Positions 1-3,768 of a stretch of 10,190 nucleotides of DNA are shown one piece after another (within the stretch, counting starts at the first letter, position 1; each line of letters opens with the position of its first letter). The translations under genes were made by a program, and so were the position numbers. The notes under the pieces were generated by a model. It was given only the letters and a program-made list of their open reading frames with translations. It did no database searches and was not told the DNA's origin. The DNA comes from an archaeon (GTDB taxonomy: Archaea > Iainarchaeota > Iainarchaeia > Iainarchaeales > Iainarchaeaceae): NCBI GenBank assembly GCA_005239615.1, contig SBBR01000092.1:1-10190 (forward strand), in the 5' to 3' direction.

Positions 1-284
1 AGGCATGTGAGGAAGTTGTCGAGTTCCTGTTGCGCGACAAAACTTCTGCCGGAGATTTTTTTCGAGATGATGGAATTCACGTTCGCAACGGCCTTGGAGA
101 CACCCTTGCCGCCGAACTCCCTCTTCCCGTCCCTCAGCTCGAGGGCCTCGTGCTTTCCAGTGGAAGCGCCACTTGGCACAATCGCGGAGAACGTACCTTC
201 GGGCGTGGCGAGCTCGCACTGGACAGTGGGGTTTGCCCTGCTGTCGAGGAACTGTCGCGCGCGGACTTTCAGAATCCTGACCAT
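1..284 (-). CDS. eno: Enolase (phosphopyruvate hydratase), N-terminal 94 residues, cut by window edge
   Basis: Converts 2-phosphoglycerate to phosphoenolpyruvate in the cytoplasm (glycolysis and gluconeogenesis). The reverse strand reads from an ATG at 284 without a stop to base 1. It shows the enolase N-terminal domain: ARQFLDSRANPTVQCEL at residues 9-25, which is the family's conserved opening strand, and VPSGASTGKHEALELRDG at about 36-53, the mobile catalytic loop with the Ser-Gly-Ala-Ser-Thr-Gly motif. A Lys/Gly-rich stretch then leads into the helix ending LDNFLTC. Full enolases are about 410-430 residues, so roughly three quarters lie outside the window. The start is fixed by a TATA box centred 25 bp upstream and by the usual distance from Met to the DSRGNPT-like motif (here DSRANPT). 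It follows the 235-residue gene on the same strand after 54 bp but has its own promoter. Confidence 0.95.
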   Translation of the reverse strand, partial: MVRILKVRARQFLDSRANPTVQCELATPEGTFSAIVPSGASTGKHEALELRDGKREFGGKGVSKAVANVNSIISKKISGRSFVAQQELDNFLTC

Positions 285-305
285 GAACAAAGAACTGGTT
301 AAGTG

Positions 306-313
306 TATTTATA
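306..313 (-). promoter_or_regulatory. TATA box of enolase
   Basis: Reading the minus strand, TATAAATA is preceded by purine-rich ATAAAG, a plausible TFB recognition element. Its centre is about 25 bp from the enolase ATG, which places transcription start at or next to the A of the start codon. The enolase mRNA is therefore probably leaderless; no Shine-Dalgarno is present. Confidence 0.7.
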
Positions 314-338
314 CTTTATCGCAGTGCAGTTGCCCAGA

Positions 339-1046
339 TTAGCCGCCGCTGCGTTTCTGACCAGCCTTTTCGGCGAGGCCTGAAAAGTCCACGTCCTTCA
401 GCAGCTCGCGGGAGAGCCTGTCCATCACGTAGTTCTGGAGCATCCGTAGGTTATTCTGCGGGAAGGCCCATTCAGCCACTTTTCCCATGTCCTGCTCGGA
501 AATGGAAATATAGTTCAGACCATCAAGCCTCTCCCGTAGGGGAATGTTCCTCTCGTTGAGGCGCTCCTGCACAAGCACAAAATCTATGCCTGAGAAGCGC
601 ATAGTGTAAAAGCCATCAAACCACAGGTCGTTGCCCACGAGCACGGCCTCTTCCCTCATTACCTTCCCGGACTCAATTAGGCCTATGATTGCGAGCTGCG
701 TGAAGTATTCGTCCACGAACTGAGGGTCCTTTTCAAGGTTGCTAAGGTGGCGCCGGCGGTCAAACTCGTCCTTGGATTCAATATACTCGCGGCTGGCGAA
801 GAGCATGTTTTCAGGCTGGATGAATTTTGCGATGCACGCACTCTCTATCCTGCCCCACGTCTTTTCCCTTTCCTGTCCCACGACCAGATAGGTCGTAAGG
901 TCGCCTTTCCCTTCAAGGCGGCTGAGGAAGGACAGGGAGGAAATGAGCTTTTCAGCGTCGGGCTGGCCCACACCATCTTTCGGGAGGATACTCCCGAGCT
1001 TTAGGAATATGCTCCTTTTCCTGATACCGGCCTTGCTGTACGCCAT
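339..1046 (-). CDS. Uncharacterised 235-residue soluble protein, possibly HAD-like
   Basis: I do not recognise this protein. It has no signal peptide or membrane helix, is rich in charged residues and looks cytoplasmic. A possible reading is a degenerate HAD-superfamily fold. Residues 51-57 form a strand (TYLVVGQ). Near 126-145 is the pattern I-E-S-G-K followed by AVLVGNDLWFDGFY, then SGIDFVLVQE at about 153-162. This resembles the order of HAD motif III (Lys), motif IV (GD..D) and the 'aGi..vlv' strand. The nucleophile motif DxDx(T/V) is not visible near the N-terminus, so catalysis by the HAD mechanism would not be expected. The C-terminus (KAGQKRSGG) is basic and probably flexible. The ATG at 1046 is the first in frame and lies about 28 bp from a TATA-like element. 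It is upstream of and co-oriented with enolase, and divergent from PRPP synthase. That it is a real gene is likely; the HAD assignment is inference. Confidence 0.8.
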   Translation of the reverse strand: MAYSKAGIRKRSIFLKLGSILPKDGVGQPDAEKLISSLSFLSRLEGKGDLTTYLVVGQEREKTWGRIESACIAKFIQPENMLFASREYIESKDEFDRRRHLSNLEKDPQFVDEYFTQLAIIGLIESGKVMREEAVLVGNDLWFDGFYTMRFSGIDFVLVQERLNERNIPLRERLDGLNYISISEQDMGKVAEWAFPQNNLRMLQNYVMDRLSRELLKDVDFSGLAEKAGQKRSGG

Positions 1047-1070
1047 ACTGAGGAAAAAATGTCCAAAAAG

Positions 1071-1078
1071 CCTTAAAA
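1071..1078 (-). promoter_or_regulatory. TATA-like element of the 235-residue gene
   Basis: The minus strand reads TTTTAAGG about 28 bp before the ATG at 1046. It is weaker than other TATA boxes here. Together with the plus-strand element at 1099-1106 it makes a compact divergent promoter in the 83-bp gap between this gene and PRPP synthase. Confidence 0.4.
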
Positions 1079-1098
1079 CACGTCACGGAGGGGCAAGT

Positions 1099-1106
1099 AA
1101 TAAAAA
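1099..1106 (+). promoter_or_regulatory. TATA-like element of PRPP synthase
   Basis: AATAAAAA in an A-rich run, centred about 27 bp before the GTG at 1130. Transcription would begin almost at the start codon, which fits the lack of a Shine-Dalgarno and a leaderless mRNA. Confidence 0.45.
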
Positions 1107-1129
1107 AACCTGCAACGAAGAATTAGTCG

Positions 1130-2077
1130 GTGCAGATGGTTGGCAGCGAATTCGTCCTCTTCTCGGGCAACAGCAACAGGCAGCTTGCGGAGGAAATCGC
1201 GGCTTATCTCAAGGTGAAGCTTGGCAGGGTGGAGCTCAAGAAGTTTGCCGATGGCGAGACATACGTCAACTATGACGAAACAGTGAGGGGGAAGGACGTT
1301 TACATCCTCCAAAGCACGTGCTTCCCGCAGAACGACAACCTCATGGAAATGCTGATAATGATTGATGCTGCCAAGAGGGCCGCCGCGGAAAGGATAACCT
1401 GCGTGATTCCATACTATGGCTACGGTAAGCAGGACAGGAAGGCGAACGACCGCGAGCCCATCACCGCAAAGCTTGTGGCCAAGCTGATACAGGCTGCCGG
1501 CGCTGATGCCGTCCTCACGATGGATTTGCACGCCGACCAGATACAAGGCTTTTTTGACATACGCGCCGACTTCCTCTACGCTTCAGGGCCCATGACAAAG
1601 TACTTTGCACAGAAGGGCTCAAAGGACCTCATCGTAGTCGCGCCGGACGTGGGGAGCACGAAGAGGGCGCGCAAGTATGCAAAGATTCTCGGCACTGACC
1701 TCGCAATAATCGACAAGCGCCGTCCGAAGCCCAACCAGAGCGAGGTCGTGAACCTTATAGGGGATGTCGCCGGAAAGGTATGTGTAATTGTGGACGATGA
1801 GGTCAACACTGGCGGTACCGTTATTAACGCTGCGGAGGCCGCATTGAGAAAAGGGGCGAAGGAGGTGTATGTGCTTGCCTCGCACGGGGTGTTCACGCAG
1901 GACGCGCTAGCGAAAATAGACAGGAGCCCTATAAAGGAAGTCGTTGTCACGAACAGCATCCCGATGGGTGAAAAGGCAAGCGGGAAAGTCAAGGTCATTT
2001 CGGTTGCGCCGCTCTTCGGCGATGCAATCAGGTGCATGCACGAGAACAGGTCATTGTCGCAGATACTCAAGTCATGA
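1130..2077 (+). CDS. prs: Ribose-phosphate pyrophosphokinase (PRPP synthase, class I)
   Basis: Makes phosphoribosyl pyrophosphate from ribose 5-phosphate and ATP in the cytoplasm, feeding purine, pyrimidine, His, Trp and NAD synthesis. At 315 residues it has the length of bacterial class I enzymes rather than the roughly 285-290 of many archaeal ones. Family features in order: LFSGNSN at 10-16; FPQNDNLMEML at 65-75; flexible ATP loop YYGYGKQDRKANDREP at 95-110; metal/ATP motif MDLHADQIQGFF at 131-142; catalytic loop DKRRPKPNQSEV at 195-206; PRPP (ribose-phosphate) loop VDDEVNTGGT at 221-230; C-terminal VTNSIP and SVAPLFGDAI. The fifth loop position is Asn226, where bacterial enzymes have Asp (DDxxDTxGT). 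Start: GTG at 1130, or ATG at 1136 two codons later; the TATA spacing slightly favours GTG. It is divergent from the 235-residue gene, and no partner follows it. Confidence 0.96.
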   Translation: MQMVGSEFVLFSGNSNRQLAEEIAAYLKVKLGRVELKKFADGETYVNYDETVRGKDVYILQSTCFPQNDNLMEMLIMIDAAKRAAAERITCVIPYYGYGKQDRKANDREPITAKLVAKLIQAAGADAVLTMDLHADQIQGFFDIRADFLYASGPMTKYFAQKGSKDLIVVAPDVGSTKRARKYAKILGTDLAIIDKRRPKPNQSEVVNLIGDVAGKVCVIVDDEVNTGGTVINAAEAALRKGAKEVYVLASHGVFTQDALAKIDRSPIKEVVVTNSIPMGEKASGKVKVISVAPLFGDAIRCMHENRSLSQILKS

Positions 2078-2166
2078 ATGCGCCAAAGCGCTGCAGCCCC
2101 CGCCATCGAACACCATGCCGATCATCGCTTGCGACCACAGCAAAAAGACCGACGAACGGGTTTTGG

Positions 2167-2191
2167 ACAAACGTCAAAATTTTGGGTTTGT
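2167..2191. repeat. AT-rich inverted repeat downstream of prs
   Basis: ACAAAC and GTTTGT flank a core of CAAAA joined directly to TTTTG, giving a nearly perfect dyad with one mismatched position per arm. As RNA only the outer arms could fold. It lies 90 bp beyond the prs stop and about 40 bp before a strong TATA box. It could be an operator-like site or part of the prs 3' end. Apart from it, I see no gene or RNA in 2078-2230. Confidence 0.3.
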
Positions 2192-2230
2192 GCCGTTCAC
2201 TTGCAAACTGTCCATAGTTTCAGAAAAAAA

Positions 2231-2238
2231 TTTAAATA
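2231..2238 (+). promoter_or_regulatory. Strong TATA box ahead of a candidate RNA gene
   Basis: TTTAAATA preceded by a run of A (2224-2230), one of the best archaeal promoter matches in the window. The predicted start is near 2260. No open reading frame of convincing quality begins there, so the product is probably an RNA. Confidence 0.6.
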
Positions 2239-2259
2239 AGTTAAGCGCCAAGATAACCG

Positions 2260-2410
2260 AGGTGATAGTAAGCATAAAGCAGAAACTATGACTTCAAAAG
2301 GTGCGAATGGGGTCAGGCTCGCTCGGCTCAAACGAGAAAAAACCTGCTAAGGTTTGTTGTGATCCCATGCACCTTCCCAGAAACCGCTGTTTCTTACCTT
2401 AGGCTTTTTC
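2260..2410 (+). ncRNA. Candidate structured non-coding RNA with a three-way junction
   Basis: The interval starts 25 bp after a strong TATA box and ends at a T run (2405-2409). Its main helix pairs 2298-2304 (AAGGTGC) with 2369-2375 (GCACCTT). After a two-base GA bulge it continues, pairing 2307-2314 (ATGGGGTC) with 2361-2368 (GATCCCAT). That gives 15 pairs with a single G-U. Two hairpins sit inside: CTCG/CGAG at 2322-2325 with 2333-2336 (7-base loop), and AAACCT/AGGTTT at 2340-2345 with 2350-2355 (loop GCTA). Outer bases may add a terminal stem (GAAAC near 2282-2286 with GTTTC near 2389-2393). I tested the recall of SRP RNA (no GGAAG/S-domain motif), RNase P RNA (no GAGGAAAGUC or ACAGAAA), 5S rRNA and box C/D RNA, and found none. 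An H/ACA-type guide or a lineage-specific RNA remains possible. The boundaries are estimates. Confidence 0.4.
2405..2409 (+). terminator. T-run terminator of the candidate RNA
   Basis: Five T residues on the non-template strand, followed by an AT-rich stretch. This is the simple oligo-T signal used by archaeal RNA polymerase. It is weak on its own and is listed because it closes the candidate RNA. Confidence 0.3.
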
Positions 2411-2457
2411 CTTAAAATTCTATAACTGCATTATAGGCGCCTGCACACATTTATTGC

Positions 2458-2606
2458 ATGGACAAAGGTCTTGTGTTGGTATTCCTGGCCTTAGCGTTAA
2501 CGCTTCTGCGCGCGAAGCTGGCTTTTCCGACATGAATTTTTTTGACGCTGGCATAGGGCTAAATAAGGCATCTGCAGCGGAAAACGCGCCCCAGAAACCT
2601 TTATAA
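2458..2606 (+). pseudogene. Possible short secreted peptide, ORF broken by one base
   Basis: An ATG at 2458 opens 25 codons that look like a signal peptide (MDKGLVLVFLALALTLL then a basic residue and AKLAF), ending at a TGA (2533-2535). If one T were added to the TTTT run at 2522-2525, reading would pass into a frame that stays open to TAA at 2604. That frame adds SDMNFFDAGIGLNKASAAEN and a short tail, giving a 49-residue secreted-type peptide. The downstream frame is also open well upstream of this point, so chance is a serious alternative. A TATA-like stretch (about 2413-2426) precedes it. It could be a degraded gene, a sequence error, or non-coding. The end of the extended frame overlaps the next TATA box, which argues against a functional gene. 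Confidence 0.2.
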
Positions 2607-2607
2607 A
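2600..2607 (+). promoter_or_regulatory. Strong TATA box ahead of the Cys/His micro-protein
   Basis: TTTATAAA, a perfect archaeal TATA core. The predicted start is near 2629, giving a leader of about 80 bases before the ATG at 2712. The leader contains a small hairpin (CCGC/GCGG around 2653-2664). A second TATA-like element, AATATATC at about 2622-2629, could give a shorter leader. Confidence 0.55.
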
Positions 2608-2711
2608 CCCCGGGCGACGCTAATATATCAGAAAGAAAAATGGATTGCAATAACCGCGAAGGCGGGAAATCATTCTATTTCTTTCAATACAAAAAAAATC
2701 GAGGTGAATTA

Positions 2712-2798
2712 ATGATACAGTTCGAGTACTGCAGGGGCTGCCACGAAGTGAAGCAGGTTCCCAACACAGCAGAAGCGCACCACAAGTGCGGCAGGTGA
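2712..2798 (+). CDS. 28-residue Cys/His micro-protein, probable zinc knuckle
   Basis: A very short gene. The peptide begins MIQFEYCRGCHEV and ends with AHHKCGR. Cys7, Cys10, His23 (or His24) and Cys26 form C-x2-C-x12-H-x2-C, spacing typical of small zinc-binding folds. The ATG is preceded by GAGGTGA at 2701-2707, four bases before the start and one of only two convincing Shine-Dalgarno sites in the window. A strong promoter lies upstream. The frame is also open from an ATG at 2640, which would add 24 residues and make 52 in total. Those codons are AT-rich, unlike neighbouring genes, and contain the Shine-Dalgarno, so they are more likely leader. I do not recognise a family. A role in nucleic-acid binding or as a subunit of a larger complex is conjecture. 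A hairpin follows within 10 bases. Confidence 0.55.
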   Translation: MIQFEYCRGCHEVKQVPNTAEAHHKCGR

Positions 2799-2803
2799 GC
2801 ACT

Positions 2804-2819
2804 GCGGGCTAAAGTCCGC
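2804..2819 (+). terminator. GC-rich hairpin after the micro-protein
   Basis: GCGGGC (2804-2809) pairs with GTCCGC (2814-2819) around the loop TAAA, six pairs including one G-U. It starts six bases past the micro-protein stop. No T run follows directly, so it may stabilise the 3' end rather than terminate. Confidence 0.35.
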
Positions 2820-2859
2820 GGGCCTGTGAGGGCTCAAAGACTAGATCCATTTACGCTTG

Positions 2860-2878
2860 TTTCCCGTTTTGCGGGAAA
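2860..2878. terminator. Hairpin between convergent genes, possible two-way terminator
   Basis: TTTCCCG (2860-2866) pairs perfectly with CGGGAAA (2872-2878) around a five-base loop. Seen from the minus strand it lies 31 bases past the stop of the membrane protein at 2909, with T-rich TTATTTTATTT forming and preceding its first arm. It sits in the gap between the micro-protein and the membrane gene, which point at each other. Confidence 0.45.
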
Positions 2879-2908
2879 TAAAATAAGGAGGCATCCCGCA
2901 ATGCAAAA

Positions 2909-3403
2909 CTACACGGGTGCAGGGAGCTTCCTCAGAACTATTTTTTCAAACACTAAAATCACGAAGGCTACGCAGAATGCCTCGGTTAATATCACTGCCC
3001 AAGGCACTCCAAAGACTTTGGTCTGCAAATGGAAGGTATAATAGCCGAGCCACACCGAAACCGGGTCGAAGAGAAAGCCGGCATAGAGCGACCCGAAGGC
3101 ACCGCAGAGGGCGTACCTCGGTTTGTCGTTCAGCCGGAGTTTCAGCGAAAGAAAGTTTCCTGAGAAGTAAGCGTAGACAATCCACGGGAAATACGCGAGC
3201 AGGGTGAAGACCGAAACAGAAAATATTTGTGGCATCGCGGCATACGACCAAAGGCCGCCCACAACTGCCAAGGCCTCAAACGGCAGGGCAAAGAGCATGG
3301 TAAAGCAGCCGAGCATGAAATATTTTTTTGCGCCCTGCCTATCAAGGATGAAGACCAGCGCGAGCGGAAGGGAGAAGAGAATTGTAAGCAGGGAATTGTC
3401 CAT
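2909..3403 (-). CDS. Uncharacterised five-helix integral membrane protein, 164 residues
   Basis: Almost wholly hydrophobic, with predicted membrane segments near residues 3-20, 28-50, 57-80, 96-120 and 132-153. The C-terminal tail (LRKLPAPV) is short and basic. Polar residues inside the helices stand out: Glu43 in LPFEALAVVGG, Asp113 in FLFDPVSVWLGYY, and Glu141 in PWAVILTEAF. The order 'FE near the second helix, then FDP..., then a GxPW segment followed by an acidic residue' recalls the lycopene cyclase/CruF-type (DUF422) carotenoid membrane enzymes. The match is distant and made by eye, and no other carotenoid gene is present. Start ATG at 3403 lies 25 bp from a TATA box, so the mRNA is probably leaderless. 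It follows the tRNA-Pro gene on the same strand, 35 bp from its 3' end. Confidence 0.8.
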   Translation of the reverse strand: MDNSLLTILFSLPLALVFILDRQGAKKYFMLGCFTMLFALPFEALAVVGGLWSYAAMPQIFSVSVFTLLAYFPWIVYAYFSGNFLSLKLRLNDKPRYALCGAFGSLYAGFLFDPVSVWLGYYTFHLQTKVFGVPWAVILTEAFCVAFVILVFEKIVLRKLPAPV

Positions 3404-3424
3404 GCCCAGAATATACCAAAAGCG

Positions 3425-3432
3425 GTTTATAA
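3425..3432 (-). promoter_or_regulatory. TATA box of the five-helix membrane protein
   Basis: The minus strand reads TTATAAAC within ATTTATTATAAACC, centred 25 bp before the ATG. It begins only seven bases beyond tRNA position 73, so the tRNA 3' trailer and this promoter overlap closely. Confidence 0.6.
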
Positions 3433-3438
3433 TAAATA

Positions 3439-3650
3439 TGGGAACGCCCGGATTTGAACCGGGGCCGCAGCGTCATTCGACAACCGATTTGCTTCTCATA
3501 GCGAAGCTGTTTTCTTTTCTTTTTCGCCAGGTTCCTTGTCCACTTCGTGGACGAGGCCTTGTCCCACCGGGACCAGGTTCTTTTCTTTCCAAAAGAAAAG
3601 AAAAAGGCTGTACCCGAACGCTGAATCCTACCAGACTAGACTACGTCCCC
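3439..3650 (-). tRNA. tRNA-Pro (anticodon CGG) with a 139-nt intron
   Basis: 5' exon 3650-3613, intron 3612-3474, 3' exon 3473-3439. Acceptor stem GGGGACG pairs with CGTTCCC (one G-U). D arm GTCT/GGAT has loop AGTCTGGTA. Anticodon stem CAGCG pairs with CGCTG, and the spliced loop is TTCGGGA, so bases 34-36 are CGG (proline). Variable region CGGC; T arm CCCGG-TTCAAAT-CCGGG; A73. CCA is not encoded. Mature length is 73 nt. The intron boundary is set by a full bulge-helix-bulge: helix TTCG/CGAA, 3-base bulges GGT and TGA, and an outer helix ACAGCC/GGTTGT. Each cut falls after the second bulge base, exactly after position 37. No clear TATA box is seen 25 bp upstream. Confidence 0.93.
3474..3612 (-). 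other. Archaeal tRNA intron (37/38) with elaborate secondary structure
   Basis: 139 nt, removed by the tRNA splicing endonuclease at the bulge-helix-bulge described for the tRNA. Inside, a pyrimidine tract (plus coordinates 3591-3604 on the opposite strand) can pair for 14 bp with a purine tract (3510-3523), enclosing two similar hairpins. One has stem GTCCC/GGGAC with loop GGT; the other has stem GTCCAC/GTGGAC with loop GAA. Each is flanked by CCT...AGG. A further hairpin, GCTTC/GAAGC, lies near the 3' end. The first tract can instead fold on itself (9 bp, 3580-3588 with 3592-3600). No open reading frame for a homing endonuclease and no box C/D motif pair is present. Confidence 0.85.
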
Positions 3651-3715
3651 ACATGGATGCGCCACCCGCAAAAAACGAGTGCGGTAGATAACACATGACA
3701 AATTTGCATGAAAGG

Positions 3716-3723
3716 CTTAAATA
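3716..3723 (+). promoter_or_regulatory. TATA box of CTP synthase
   Basis: CTTAAATA, centred near 3720, with transcription expected near 3746. This leaves a leader of about 23 bases containing the Shine-Dalgarno, so unlike most genes here the mRNA is not leaderless. Confidence 0.55.
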
Positions 3724-3756
3724 CCTAAAGGCCGTTAGTTTTTAGTTTGGAATTTT

Positions 3757-3764
3757 AGGTGGGG
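3757..3764 (+). promoter_or_regulatory. Shine-Dalgarno that selects the TTG start of CTP synthase
   Basis: AGGTGGGG ends four bases before the TTG at 3769. AGGTG matches the complement of the archaeal 16S 3' end. It supports the unusual start codon and hence the N-terminal extension. Confidence 0.5.
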
Positions 3765-3768
3765 TAAA

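Noticed and set aside
2260..2410. SRP RNA, RNase P RNA or 5S rRNA
   Set aside because: None of the signature sequences of these RNAs is present, and the length does not fit archaeal SRP RNA.
2420..2650. 76-codon minus-strand frame with a CPCNKC motif
   Set aside because: It has no promoter or ribosome binding site in that orientation and overlaps the plus-strand promoter at 2600; the Cys cluster is likely chance.
3474..3612. Box C/D guide RNA inside the tRNA intron
   Set aside because: No RTGATGA/CTGA pair is present; the structure is hairpins, not a C/D fold.
3204..3698. 164-codon plus-strand frame across the tRNA-Pro locus
   Set aside because: It runs antisense through both the membrane gene and the tRNA with its intron; it has no promoter and its composition is explained by those features.
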